Source of the DNA: Orbilia blumenaviensis
Taxonomy: Eukaryota; Ascomycota; Orbiliomycetes; Orbiliales; Orbiliaceae
Length of the DNA: 64,000 nt
Reading direction: 5' to 3'
Assembly (NCBI GenBank): GCA_036872755.1
Contig: JAVHNS010000019.1
Span: forward strand, 372,001 to 436,000
Shown piece by piece: positions 10,938-23,877 of this stretch (position 1 is the stretch's first letter; every line of letters begins with the position of its first letter). The notes beneath the pieces are model-generated. The model worked only from the letters and a program-made list of their open reading frames with translations. It made no database searches and was not told the origin of the DNA. The position numbers were made by a program, and so were the translations under genes.

Positions 10938-12657
10938 TGAGCCAAGGTCGTATGTAGTTCTAGTTCTTTTAGGCACTGCCCTAAATTTTTCGAAGCTCAG
11001 TTAAAGGAAAGAGAAAAAAAAAAGGGACCAAATTCCCGGACGAAATGTGTTGGATTACTGGATTAGGCAGATATCCAATCGGTAACGGGAGGAATGGGCG
11101 GCTCCTCACAGGTGATGCTTAGAAACGAGAGACGATGATTTGAAGCTAGGGGTGGTGGTTGGAGGTGGTCTGTTCCTGACGGTAGTGGTGGTTACGTTTG
11201 AGCGAAAGAGTGGGCGCCAGGCGATATAGCTTTTTTTAGTGAGGCGAAAAGGCTTAAGGGTGTGAATGAACGAGTTGGGTCCAGAATCCTAACTTAAAAG
11301 GATATGCAATGGGATTTTTTCCCCGGATTCCTGGGTCGATGTTGAAGGCCTGACGATGATGGACAGGGGAAAGAAGCCCAACCGCCCCAGAGATAGTATT
11401 GTATTGTATTGTCTGGTATTGGTATTGTAATGTATCGTACTAGTTGTACGAGATAGGCTGCGACGATGGGGAAGGATACAAAGGTATTAAGGTCCCCTTA
11501 TCCAAATACTATTATAGGCCTCGAGGCTCTCGGTTTTAAAGGCTTTTGTGGATCGTGGAAAGGGGAGCGTTTAAAAGGCAGCGCTGGGGTATGCAATGTT
11601 GGAATGATCGTTTCGAAGAGACAAACGAGCAAAAAAGGAATAAGATGTCCAATGGGAAGATAGAAGATAGCTAGGTTCGAGGGCAGCAGCTAACTAGGAG
11701 AAAGTGCCTCGTGGTTTGTCCTTCGGGAACTTCAATGTTTCAACAACGTCAGTTAGCTTACTTGGTCAGTTTAGTTAGCAATGCAAAGGCCGGCTGGTAC
11801 GATGATGGTGGTGATAATAATAGTGGTAGTAACGGTAATAGCGATAATAACGATAATATAATGGTGATATAGCAATTGCCAGTCTCAGAAGCTATAAAGC
11901 CAGCACGTATGTATCAGAACAAAGAGAAAAGAAAAAAAGCCAGGTCGTGAGACATCAAGGGAGGCAAGGATCTTACTGAAAGACCATGCAGACAGCGTGC
12001 AGGTTTTCTGTAAGATGATGTTCGAATTTCCCGTACCCGAGCTCCAGGTCACCCAGACGCCCAAAGCGATTGCGGTAGGCCAGATTATCAATGCAGAGAC
12101 CCGGATGCCGGACACCTATCAGGTACGGAAGCTGAGAGTGTGTGCGTGTGGCCAGTGTGTGGGAGGCTCGAGATATCGATCTTGCCGTGTGGGATACCTA
12201 TGGGATGAGATCAAGCAAGATAAAGATAAAATGGACAGGGCTGAGCTGAGGAAGAGGACATCAATGGACAATGCACGATGCCATGGTCAGACGATGCCAA
12301 ACTCGACTCCAATGTTGGGGGACGGGCTAAAAAGGCTTGCATGGCATGGTTCTTTTTCATGTAATCTCGATTAAAGCGGAAAAGTAAGGCCCCAATTTCG
12401 ATTAAAGAAAGTAAGAACAAAGAGAGCGAGGGCGAGCGAAGCCGGGACGGAAAAGCAATATGCCAATGCAATGACCATTCTTCTTTTCGCTGGGGCGACT
12501 GCTTAGGTACGTAGGTACCAGTAGTACTGCTACTATACGTAGGTAGTATAATATCGTCCCAGGCGCCGGTCAACTGGCGACTTTTGAATCCATCCATCCA
12601 TACGATTGCATTATCCACTGCCCTTGGCATACCATGCCCTAAGTACTGAAGTACTGA

Positions 12658-12715
12658 AGTAGGTAGGTAGGTAGGTACCCTAGATAGGTAGGCAGGCAGG
12701 CAGGCAGGCAGGTAG
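12658..12715. repeat. TAGG / GCAG tandem repeat ladder
   Basis: About four and a half TAGG units followed, after a short spacer (ACCCTAGATAGGTAG), by about six GCAG-type units. TAGGTA-type motifs also recur upstream near 12505-12545 and downstream to 12830. Confidence 0.85.
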
Positions 12716-13363
12716 GCCGGTAAGGTATGAACTTTGGGATATGGCCGCTGACTTACTTGGATATATAGTATCCTTACCTAAGTAGCCAGGCATGCATGCG
12801 CTTTAAGTAAGGAAGTACTTGGTAGGTATCTGCCCAGCGGAGTGGCCAAAATGGAATCCGGGGTATATAGTCCAAGGCGATGCAGAGGAGGTAGGAGGTG
12901 GGAGGTGGAGACGAAGGGTAGGATAGTAGTAGTTAGTACGTAGGGCTCGAGTAAACTATAGTCGTGCGATTAATCATGAGCTCGAGGCCCTGTATGGCTA
13001 CAGTGAAGTGCAGTGAGTCTGAAAATCTCAGAAGCTAGAAGGCCGGAAGGATGTTCGAATTCACGTTCAGGAATAAGATGCAAAAAGCGAAGAGGATCCA
13101 ACAGCCTAGGAATGCAAATGCTAGCTGCTGCAGCGCACTGTACGTACGTCGCCAAAAAACGTTAAAACCTCTCTCCGGCTTTCTATCTGGCTATCCGATC
13201 TGGCGAAGGAAGAGAAAAAAACCAACTTCCGATTGGAAAAGGATAGTAGGAGAATAACTTTGCTTGTGGACGTCCAGACAGGTCACCCGAATGCGATCCG
13301 GGTCCATGCAGCTGATAATCACAGTTGCCGTTGAAATAAAAGCTGAAATCGAATCGAGCCCTG

Positions 13364-13391
13364 AAAAAAAAAAAAAAAAAAAAAAAAAAAA
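13364..13391. repeat. A28 homopolymer tract
   Basis: Uninterrupted run of 28 A in the gene-poor interval. It has no coding context. Confidence 0.9.
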
Positions 13392-13726
13392 GTGGAGAGA
13401 GACTTTTAAAAGTAATTATAAGTACTAACTATTAAGTATCAAGATAGATCTAGCTATTCGAGCGGGAAGGTCTTCCTCGGAAAGAGTTCACGCTATCTCA
13501 TTATCATCCACGGTAGCATGTATACATACATGCACATGCCATCTATCGCTAGTATGATCCATGGAACATAAACATCCTCTGATCACCACGATCAATGCTG
13601 CAATGCAACTTAAATAACCTACCCGTCGAACCCGAAGGTTAGTTGACTTCCTCCTCCAATTGAATGGGGAAAATTGAGAACCAGAGCTCCAGAAATCTAT
13701 ACATATCACATATCACACATATACTT

Positions 13727-13750
13727 ACATACATACATACATACATACAT
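13727..13750. repeat. CATA tandem microsatellite
   Basis: About six copies of a CATA/ATAC unit, intergenic. Confidence 0.85.
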
Positions 13751-14330
13751 CCGCAGTATATAATACTACTTAGTACTTAAGTAGCTAGCAGAAGCACAGC
13801 GTTAAAAGCCGCACAGTTAATCCACAGCCGATTCGACGAGAGGGAAAGACTCCGACCAGCTCGGTGGAGCCTGCCTGCCAGGTAAGGCAAAATAACATGG
13901 CAAGACCGGCAGACCTCATGGCAGCAGCAGTAGCAGCATGCATGGGGGTGCCCATCCGGATCCACAGTGATACCAAGCCCCAAATATGATATCCATACTT
14001 TTCTTGTCCCTTCTGGGCAGCTGGGGGTGGCAGTCGGACGGAACTCCATCGTTTCGTTCAGCTAATGAGATTAAACGACAATCGAATCGCCCGGCGCCTA
14101 ATTCCCGTTCATTCAATTGCAAATTCGAACTCGTTCCCCATATGCAATGGTAGTATTAGTATTTATATAATGCAATGCAATGAACGGTGCAGCTTCAAAA
14201 TCCATTCATATCACATTTTTGTATGTAACCTGCATGATGTTAAAATTGCACCCCAAATACCCGAGAAGGAAAGCTGTGCCTTCAAAACTTTCACGTTTCA
14301 TACGAGCTCAATATCAGCATCACCACATCC

Positions 14331-14353
14331 AAAAAAAAAAAAAAAAAAAAAAA
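14331..14353. repeat. A23 homopolymer tract
   Basis: Uninterrupted run of 23 A, about 45 bp before a tRNA B-box-like sequence that I do not accept as a tRNA gene. Confidence 0.9.
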
Positions 14354-15286
14354 TTGATAATAAGAAAAATCTCCAAACCTTTTCCCCTTTAGATCGACCC
14401 GGTTGACGGGTTCGATTCCCAACCAGACCCCCATGCCTTTATATGTGGTTAGGCCACTAAACGAGAAAGCAAGGGGGAGAAACGCCAATTGGTAAATCTC
14501 CAATTTTGCAGATTTGAAGGGGCCTGGGGCGGAAAGAGGGCCTGTCGGGAAGATCGGATATATATCACCAGCATATAAATCCATGCTTCAACGGAGGGAC
14601 AGAGAAAAAAAAGCGAGAGCTGCTATAACCAATCTCGGCCAGCCCTGCCTGACCACTTCAGCCTCACACTCTCCATGCATGCACAAACTCGAGCTGGGTA
14701 CTTACCGATGATATCCCATCAATGATACCCAGCCTTCAGTATGCCTGATGTTTTCGCAAACCCCCAGCCTCGAATCGCATCCGGACGTACGGACAATGCG
14801 ATATGCAATAAACCTAAACTATGAAAGATCGCAGATCGATAATCAAATAATATAAGTAAAAGATATAACAGCAGCTGTATCCCCTTGCGCTTCCGACATC
14901 GATAAAATAGATTCTGACCAATGAAGATCCAGTTCCTGGCATTTTCCTTTCCCGCGCCGGTGTGAGCTGTACAAGTTTGAGGTCGCAACCTGCGCCAACC
15001 ATGCGACGAACGTTATTGGCTATTCGCCACAGTTGGAACTGACCATGCATAAACATTTGCCGTGGCTCTCACCTTTCCCACATGGCTCGAGCACTTTTTT
15101 GTCGATATGTCATGCCCATGCGTGCCGTCGTCAAGCTGAGATCGATATCCAATGATAATATATAAAAGTGAAATAAAAAATAATTCCCACAGCACAGCAC
15201 GTATGATCGGTACCATCTGCCGAAATAGCCAAAGATAGTTCCCCCTAAATAAACCAATCATCGATCGTCCGGCCGAATGGAGTTTG

Positions 15287-15309
15287 AAAAAAAAAAAAAA
15301 AAAAAAAAA
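15287..15309. repeat. A23 homopolymer tract
   Basis: Uninterrupted run of 23 A, followed within 45 bp by a GT-rich alternating stretch. Confidence 0.9.
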
Positions 15310-16408
15310 GACATTTTAAATAAAAGCCAAGTGTGTTCCTGCGTATATGTATGCGTGTGTGTATGTGTGTATGTGTGTGCAAAGAAATCGGGCATCTTGC
15401 ATATATGCAACATTCCAATCGTCGGAACTCGAAACAGTCATCTCCTCCTTGTCGTCATTTCATGCCTTGCTAGCCCGTATACAGACCAGCTTGACCCTAT
15501 AGCCCCTCACCAGATCACCTGACGTCGCGGGGTGTAGTAAAAGGAGGGGTCCGAAGAGGAAGTAGTAGTAGTGGTAGTAGTGGTAGAAGCAGAAGGAGAA
15601 GGAGAAGAGGGGGTGGTTAAGCTTGCTAAGCTTCCTCGACCTCTCGAGGCATATGCAAGGGGGCTGGATTTAGCTCAAAGTGAGAGGTTCAGCCCTTTGA
15701 AGGGTTTCACCGTTCCACAACAGACGGTAGGGGAGTGAAAACATCCTGCCGTGTGACCACCATGCGCCCTTCCATTTCATTGAGCACGCTAATATGGTAT
15801 ATGCCGTCCCCAAGAATGCCATGTTCCTTGTCTCCTTTTTCCATGGAAAGAGGAATAAAACGTGAAAGATCGCAGGATGTTCGTCCGGTCGTCATGGGCG
15901 AGGAATTCACCAAATCTAGCTGGGTTAGCAACAAGCATAACTATTTGCGGTCAGAGGTTGTTTATACAAGAAAAAGAGAAAGATCCAGCCTTGAAACTGG
16001 AATACCTCCAAGACTGCTACGGCTGAGAGCATGATTTTTTTTGCAACCCAAAGGAAAAATAGAAGTTGGAGAACTATCTCTCACCGGAGTGTTCTCATTT
16101 TTATTTTTTGGTTCCCTCCCAATTCCATTCACAAGATCCTAAATCCTTCAAATATAAATACATCCAGAAGATAGTGGGAAAGATCTCAAAAGTAAATGGT
16201 GATATAAAAAAAAGACAACGTGACACAGGGATAACACCGAAGGAATGATGCTGAACTTGCTAGCTTGTGTATAAACAAAGGCCGCAAAAACCAAAGAAAA
16301 GTCGTAAAAAGGCCAGAGGGACATGGTTAAGCGGAGTAGAACGAACAATGGCTGAGTGAGCTACAGAGGGGAGTGGGTATAAATGTAAACAAACTGGACC
16401 ATGTTCAA

Positions 16409-16423
16409 GGGTTAGGGTTAGGG
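16409..16423. repeat. Interstitial telomere-like repeat (GGGTTA)n
   Basis: GGGTTAGGGTTAGGG, two and a half perfect units of the TTAGGG repeat used by most filamentous ascomycetes. It lies about 290 bp beyond the 3' end of the RING gene. It may be a binding site for a telobox protein or pure chance. Confidence 0.7.
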
Positions 16424-16712
16424 GGAGAGTGGGGGAAGAGAGAGGTTGTGACATAGATTGGCGGCTCTGTGTGACCTTAAAGCCATATTTATGATCAAAT
16501 ACCAATTCAATAGAAGGGAGACCAAGTCTCTCAACATGCCTGGCAAGAGTATTCTTTAGCCAGCTCTGAGATAGCCCAATAAAAGAGAGGAAGGAAAGAG
16601 CCACAGCAACACCATCTAACAAGTGAAAGAAGAAAAGCAGAGACATGACCCCAAGTCATTAATTTAATGAAAAACGAAAGCAATTGCGAGAAAAAAAGGA
16701 TGCAGTCCAAGA

Positions 16713-18178
16713 TCAACGAGTACTCGATGCATTGGCATTGGCAAGACCGGCTTCAAGGGTACTCGGTGTTGGTTCGGGGGCGGGAGCAGCACTGCTGTTC
16801 GAACGGCCACGTCTGTTAAACCGGCTGAGGAAAGCAGATGGACTGGAGGAGGCATGTTGGGTTTCAGTATTACCCGCATTCGGAGCAGGTGTAGCACCAA
16901 CCGCGTTGGAGTTGGGGTTGGAATTGCGGCCAAATGGATTCCAGCGAGTGTTTCGGGACGTACGTGGTCTTCGAGAACCTGTCCGTCCCCGTCGACCACC
17001 ACGGTTCCCATTATTAGGATTGGGAGGCGATAGGTAGGCTTCAGCTCTATACCACCACGTGCTAAGTGGACTTCTGTTGAGCTCAGCGGCTTGTTGGCGT
17101 CTCCGTTCACGAGCTTGTTCCTCGATCTCAATCTCGGCTTCGGTCCGGGGCTTGGGAACATAATAGTCGGCTTTACAGAGTGGACAACAGGCACGGCGGG
17201 CGGTCAGCCAAGGGTCGATACAGGCGGTGTGGAAAGCGTGGCCGCAAGTCAAGCCACGAACATCATCAGAATCCTCGAGGTTATCGATACAGATTGCGCA
17301 TGTATCGCCACAGCTATTAGCCATGTCAGCCGGGAGGGCCGGCATCGGTTCGTCATCGTCGTGTTCGCCTTCGTGTTCGCTATTCTGATTAGAACCGACC
17401 CTTCGGATCTCCGTCGATGACCTTAGGGCCGGCGACAGATTAGTCGCCGTGTCAGTGGTGGTAGTAGTGGTAGCGGTAGGCTGAACAGTCGGCTGAGCTG
17501 GGGTTTCAGTCTGGTCGATCCGGCGATCCTGGTCCTCGGATTCTCGTTCAGGTGTAACAGGTTTGGTAGGGTCAGCGACGGGTTCTGGGATCTTGGGTAG
17601 AGGCGAAGCGGGAGGGTCGAGGTTGGCCTGGGTCTGAGCAGCGACAACAGGGGCAGATCCATCGGTAGGAGCGATTCCACCAGCAGTCGGAAGACCCATA
17701 ACTTCACGATTTGCACGCCATGTTTTGTATTTAGTGACAGGAAACCTCTCGTTGACTTCGTCAACGGTCATGAGTTTCTTTTCCCTCCTCCGGCGATGGG
17801 GTCTAGCACCAACGGCCTGGAGGTCGACTTCATCGACCCCGTTGGCTCTAGCGCGGTTCCTTGCATTGTACCTGAAGCAATACTTGACACCGACAATGAT
17901 CCTATATTCCCGATTGAGGGGGGCGACGGTTAGAGTCACCGTATGAAGAAGGGACATGCAGTAGCGAGATGGGGAAGTGGGCAGGTTTACCATAAATTCG
18001 TAAATACAACACCGAATCCCAGCGCTACAAAAAAAAGCAGGGGCGAGTTCTGCGAGCCTCCACCACCACCGGACGGTGAATTGGTCGCAGAGGGAGGAAG
18101 GGTGTTCGTGAGGCTAGGTAAGTTCGAGGTAGGACTGACGGTGGCGATGGTCGGGATGGAAGATACACCCTGCGACAT
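16713..18178 (-). CDS. Membrane-anchored RING-H2 E3 ubiquitin ligase
   Basis: Two exons, 18178-17991 and 17901-16713, joined across an 89 bp intron (donor GTAAAC, acceptor ATATAG), giving 458 aa. The splice restores a single hydrophobic helix at about residues 47-70 (LLFFVALGFGVVFTNLW continuing into IIVGVKYCF), followed by a strongly basic segment. A RING-H2 finger lies at residues 264-305: CAIC, CGHAFHTAC, then CCPLC, with all eight metal ligands present. Long flanks are rich in Pro/Thr/Ser. The C-terminus holds Gly/Arg and Asn/Ala-rich disordered sequence. The expected role is E2-dependent ubiquitin transfer at an organelle membrane with the RING in the cytosol. The specific family member was not identified. 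The start was chosen because the helix needs exon 1; the long second-exon frame alone would begin with intron sequence. Confidence 0.85.
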
Positions 18179-21100
18179 GGCTGCTGCTGGCTACTGTGGG
18201 TAGTATTGATGCTGTTGCGGCGGGAGAGGACCGTCTAGGGAGGAGAAAAGTGTTGCGGTTGAGCCGACAGCCCCGGTTCGGTTCAAGTCCAAATCCAAAT
18301 CCAAGTCCAAGTCCAGGTCGAGCGATCGAGGAGTTCCCTGAACCACTCTTAAGGCCGTGTTCCCGTTGACATGTGTCGGAAGAAGAATAAGAATAAGCCA
18401 GCGATGGATTTAGATATACCTTAGATACCCTGGTCGACGGTTGGCGATGATGATGGTTGGTGATATAATTGATGGTTGTTGTTGAAGGTGGGAGGAACAG
18501 AGGGAGGGAAAGAGAGTCTTGTCAGTCAGATGAGATGGGGGAGAATTGGAGGGAGAGGTTGGTTGTTGGGTGTTGGCGGAGCGGTTCTTTTAAGAGGAGC
18601 CAGGGCTGGCCGGCTGAGACGGGAACTCGGACGGCAAAGGATAAAATCGTACGAGTGACCACTACTGCTTCGCTACTGCTATAAAATATATCTATCTATG
18701 TCCTCTAAATCTTTATAACTGACAGATACTTATATAGAAGAAGAAGAAGGATAAGTAGAAGTGGAAGTAGCAGTAGTAGTAAGTAGTAGATTTACGTAGA
18801 GGGATATGATTGTGAGTAGTAGCAGGTATATTACTATTGTATAGGAATGGAAGTCTCCCGAACAATCATCCAAAATATATATACCATCAACAGGAAATGA
18901 AAATAAAGAATTCAGGAATTTATTAAATGGAGAGAAGAAAGCAGGGCAAGCCGGAGAGAAGAAAGAAAGAAAGAAAGGAAGAAAGTGATCGAGCGAACGA
19001 AAAACCCTGCCTCGATTGTATTATTATATTCTATGTATCAAGCCGGTATGCACGGGTCTTGGTCCACGCCCTTCTTTGAACCGTTCCATAGTATAATACT
19101 ATATACTAAATACTACATACATACATACCTCCTCTCTGCTGATACCGAACCACTAAAAGCCAAAACCGTGAAAGAGGCAAAAGAAAAACAAGCCAAGTGC
19201 GAGCCAGAGCACTGGTAACACCGCCTGTAACATTAGTTCGATCAAGCTCTTTGAAATCTTTTCGAAACCGCAGCCGGACGGACACCACCCAATCGAGCCC
19301 AGAACTCACCTCCTCGAGTCGCTGGCCCTCGCTGCACAGCACTTCCACATATGCATTGTACTTGCATACTCCCTACTACATAACATAGCACTAACGGTGC
19401 TTGTAGTTAGGGGCGAAGGGGTGACCGCATACAAGAGAGAGTGTAAGAGGGAGCGAGAGAGAAAGAGAGGCTGGAGCTGGATGGGGGGGTCCCGGTCGAC
19501 GGTGCTGACGGGGGAAAACGTGGGCTTGCAAGACAATAGAAAGGAAACAAGAAAGAATGAAAAATAAAATAATATAAAAAAGGAATATGCTTTCAAAAGT
19601 TAGTGGGAAAAAGTACCGACAAGGGCGGCCTCCCGCGATAGGAACATGTCTGGTACGGGACGATATCGACCCACCATCCACCGTCCATCGTCCACTATCC
19701 TCGAGGAGCCCTCGCTACTGCTTCTTCGGGGAGCTGCTAACTTCAATACCAAGGAACTCACCAGTCGGTGCGGTGGTGGTGGCGGCCAAATTAAATTAGC
19801 TAATCAACCATCAGATAAAGACCTGTCTGTGGTCCACCCCCCGGCGCAATCTGCAACCTCAGATGCTTCCAGATAATCAAGAATCGAAATCTCTGTGCGA
19901 CATCGCTATTGGCAGCGAAGCGACGGTCGACAGTATTGTATCGCCACTATCACATTACGGGACTATATCATCTGCACAAACATGTCACGTACGCAGTATC
20001 ATGTAGCAAAAAAGTCTGCACAAACAGGTATGAACTTGGGCTTGGGCCATCGGTAAACCATGTAAACGGTAGCCGTGGTGTTATCCTGCTATGCAATGAA
20101 CTTGTGACCGTCGAAACCGTCGTGGTGCAATTTGCATTCGAGTTCGAGGCATCCAAAAAAGTGGCTTCGCAAGACTTCCAAATCCGCAAGCACCATAGAG
20201 CTAGAAGGAGCAAGCCCGAAAGCCGCGACCCAGAGATACGGGCACAAACTTTATTCCCGTCGCCGTAACGCAAGGAGGCCACTACTAGGTCGATACCATG
20301 CTAGCTAACAGGCTACATCTATTAACCCTCGTCGATTTCGAATAAACAATCTTGTATTTGTCTTATTTAAGTGAGTTCTAGTATGTATCACAGTAGTAAG
20401 TATGCCTGGAACTCAACCCAACTCAGCTCTATCTTATCGAAGCAAAAAACAAATTCGCCCGTTGTGACAGCCGACAGCACATATATCTCGACCAGGCAAG
20501 CTAAGAGCCCTTAGTTGGTGCACAACAGCCCAAACCTACTGCGGGGAGACAAGACAAGACCCAAGGGGGAAAGACAAAGAAGCAAAGATCCCCCACTGTC
20601 CTGTCCTGTCTTGTCAAGCATCCAAGAAACCCTCCCAAGTCTTCGTTTCAGGGGTCTTAATCGAGGCCTTGGGCTGAGAAACACACCTTCCACGAACGCC
20701 ATAGGACTATTTCACAATCTGCAGCTCCGGTTCCATGTTCTGTCGACGGGCATCATCGATTAACCACCCACTTCAAGTAAGCAAGCAAGTAATGTATTTG
20801 CCGCCTTGCCCTACTTGAGTAGTTCCTTTCTTACAAAAACAAAGCGGCTTAGCTTAGCTAGTGTACTCAGTATACAGACTTCCCAGAAGACCGCAACCGA
20901 ATTCAAAAAGGAAAAAAATAGAAAAATAGAAAAAAGGTTTAAAAAGTATTCCTGTCATTATGCGAGGAGCGCTATTTTGAGGGCCCTCCCACCAAATTAG
21001 CTAATCGCAGTAGTCGCTTGCACACCCATCGCGTACCACGCTGACAGTTTGACATTGCGCCCTCCATCAATCCGATATCCCTTTTCGGGTCCCTCACTTG

Positions 21101-23877
21101 ATTAGCTTTTCCCTTGCTTTGCCTTGACATAACTTAACTTTTCTAACTTTCCTTTCTGTCTATCAAAAAAATGTCTAAATAGAAAGAAAAAGAGATGCGC
21201 AGGCTCAGAACCTTCTCGGCCCGCAAAAGAGCCGGTGAAATCGGAATATCAATACCTTGTCGATGCATGACCCCACTATGATCCAGAAAAACCCCATCTT
21301 CTGACTTTTTGCGACGGCATCAAAAGAAACAATAACCTTTTTTGCCCGCTGAAAGCCTGGTGACCGAGTTCCAGATGCAGCTATCGACTCGATTCCCGGA
21401 GCTGCCCAGCCAATCACGCACCCTTGCTCACACTTTCACCAACCTCTTTCTTCGTGTTCAATGCGGGGGACAAGAACGAAAGATAATTAAAAATCCCAGA
21501 ATGTTGTGATTTTTTTTTTGTTTGTAGACACCCTCAAGTTCCTTAATTTCAAAACTCTTTTTTTTTTTTTTTTTTGTTCGTTTTCGCAGCTTGTGACACT
21601 CACCTGAGCCCCAAGCAAAATAATGACGACACCGGTGTGCAACGGACTCTTCGGCAGGCTTGACATACCAAACTGAGGAACGGATGCCATTCGGGTACCT
21701 TTTTTCACGCACACAAAAATTTCGAGTGCTGGTCTTAATACGTTTTCCTTTTTTCTTCTTTCGTTCGACGAAAATATTCAGTGGGAGATCCGGCTTGCGC
21801 CGTTTGAACCTTTTCTGTCGTTTTTATAGAAAAATGATAATCGTGACATAATCGGGACTCGGATTACGCCAGGATGCTGTCGACGAACAGCATTTTTCAA
21901 TCTGCATGAGGACAGTACAGCCCAATATCAGGATTTCTGGAGATGCGAGCCCATCTCCGTCCTTCACATACAAGAAAAAAGTACCATGCGGAAATTCATT
22001 ACCAAATCGTTTATTTCTTTCTATCCAAAGCAGGAGCTTGTGATCGCTCCCAGGGCCAAAGCTGGCCTATAGCCACCCTCATCAGAGGAATATACTACTG
22101 CACAAAGGAAAGAAAGACGTAAAGAGAAATCTATTCATCCATCCCAATATAGAAAGAGGTAAAGAATCCCACATTTATTGTACCAGTCTTACCGAGGATT
22201 GACGGAGCTTGGCTTTCCCCGCGCATCCTGCAAAAAGCTTACTTGGGGAATGAATTATATCCCGCATCCGCAGCCTTTTTTGTGTGCACTGTGCGATTTT
22301 GAACTACCCGCAGCAACATGTTAACAGGTAGCAGGATAAGACCTGTTTTCTTCTAAAACATGCATTTGATTTTAAGAGCTCGTTATTATTACTTTATCAA
22401 TTAATTGAATCTATATCTTGATACTATTGTCTGCGGGGTGCTTATAGCAATTGGTTGAAATACCTTTATTAATATTATTTGCCAAATACGGGTTTCCGCA
22501 ATATCTAAGCCTCCCAGTGCACCGAAGCAAAAAAAAAAAAAAAAAAAAAAACCTAAAACTGATATATCAGAAACCCATGACGAATCGCAGTAATCAATTT
22601 GCAGACAAAAACGACTTGGGTGCTTCTCAGCTACATTTTATGCTTAAGTACCTAAAAGCTAGGGCGGGTAAAAAAGAAGTACCATCCCACACATCTACCT
22701 TCGCGGACTGCTACTGGGGTTCACCGTATCTTTAGCAACCCATCTCCTTCCAGATATCCACATCGAATAAAGTACCATGCTTGGGTCGGTGCTTAGCTAG
22801 CTTAGGGGTGAGCTTTCAATATGATAGATGGAATATTACCGAAAGGATCTTTTAGGAGGAGGGTAGCATGCAATGAGGCTTAGTTGAGGGGCCAGAAGCT
22901 AAGTAGCTTTCCGGGTATATCGGATCAATGTTCACCGTCGGACCTATAGGCCCAGCAGGGTTGTTTTTTCAAGGTACCCGTCGTGTATATACATGCACAT
23001 TATGTGTGGATAATCACCATATATGTCGTATACACAGTATTGTATGTAGGTACATGGGACAGGTATCACAACAGGATGACCTCGAGACGTGGGCGTTCGC
23101 CTTTTGGTGGATTTAAGCTATGGGTCAACTTGCTTTCTCCACAATTTCTCCAGGTCGGTTTCGGGTTCCTAACTTGACCTGACTCGAGGAGGAGTGGAGT
23201 TTTCCTACACGGTACATAGGTGAGGGATATAGACTGGGGGAAGCCGAAGAGGTTCGTGCTTGCGTATACGAGGTCCTTGCCTACCTTTAGTGGGGACGCC
23301 TTGGGAGAAAGAGGCTCGAGGGTTAAAGTTTGCCCTGCAGCCGTTTTTATCCAGTGCATCGGTGGAATGATCGATCGAAGATTGGATGGATAGTTCGATT
23401 TTCGATATTGGTCAATTTTTTTTAACTGTATTGGGGAGGCTAGGTGTCAATGCATCCCGGATATTCCATGCTTGAGCACGAAACCAATATATCGTCGGAC
23501 TTTTTCGAGGTTTTAGCCGGTTGACGACTGCTCATGTGCTCCAAATCTGTTTTACACTCAAGCTGATTTATAAGGTCTGTTTTGGATGCAATTGGGTTTT
23601 AAGATTCTACGATATGGGCAATTGCTTGTCTGAATGCTTCTGGTTCTCATAGGATATATTTAAAAAAAAATCGTGATGAAGGATCTATAGAAAATAAAAT
23701 AAAAAAATCATTGTTCTGTTGAGGAACCTTGTATATAAAAAAATCCAAGAAACAAAATATGAACTTCAAATCCCCCATCCCAAAGCACGACCACTGCATC
23801 CGACATTTGTCTTCTTCAAAAACCTAAAAACGCACCCCGTGACTCCAACCTCCAGAGAATAGAGTCAGATTACAAAA
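18179..23877. other. 5.7 kb gene-poor interval
   Basis: No gene could be supported. It includes the presumed promoter of the RING gene (G-rich, 18179-18660), a short run of CCAAAT/CCAAGT-type units at about 18283-18318, AGAAG and GAAA-type purine runs near 18735-18985, and A-tracts near 21550-21575 (T-run on the plus strand) and 22530-22551. The frames at 19909-20268 (+) and 19968-20282 (-) overlap on opposite strands and resemble nothing I know. The PPIH promoter should occupy the last few hundred bases. Confidence 0.55.

Larger units (their letters stand above)
10035..16712. other. 6.7 kb gene-poor interval
   Basis: No supportable coding gene. It holds four A-tracts of 23-28 bases (10907-10934, 13364-13391, 14331-14353, 15287-15309), a degenerate TAGG/GCAG tandem ladder (about 12658-12715), a CATA repeat (about 13727-13750), a GT-rich run near 15353-15378 and two and a half TTAGGG units at 16409-16423. 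Part next to 10034 should be the promoter and long leader of the Whi5-like gene; part next to 16713 is the 3' side of the RING gene. Orphan frames of 70-140 codons exist but none has recognisable homology or a consistent splice structure. Confidence 0.6.

Noticed and set aside
11997..12374. 125-codon frame with a coding-like segment and a GTACGG donor
   Set aside because: No homology recognised and the antisense frame looks as good.
13727..13750. Regular CATA repeats considered as a CRISPR-like array
   Set aside because: Tandem repeats without spacers, in a eukaryotic setting.
14390..14430. tRNA-like B box (GGTTCGATTCC) in the gene-poor interval
   Set aside because: There is no A box, no paired acceptor stem and only a three-base T-stem; upstream sequence is an A-tract and unrelated DNA.
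15707..15934. 75-codon minus frame that reads fairly like protein
   Set aside because: Too short and no family match; an overlapping frame on the other strand reads equally well. Might be an exon, but I cannot support it.
16260..16646. 128-codon minus frame downstream of the RING gene
   Set aside because: Low-complexity hydrophobic run with no recognisable motif; lies where the RING 3' UTR should be.
18270..18320. B-box-like GGTTCAAGTCC followed by CCAAAT/CCAAGT-type units
   Set aside because: No tRNA fold can be drawn; the words are part of a simple tandem.
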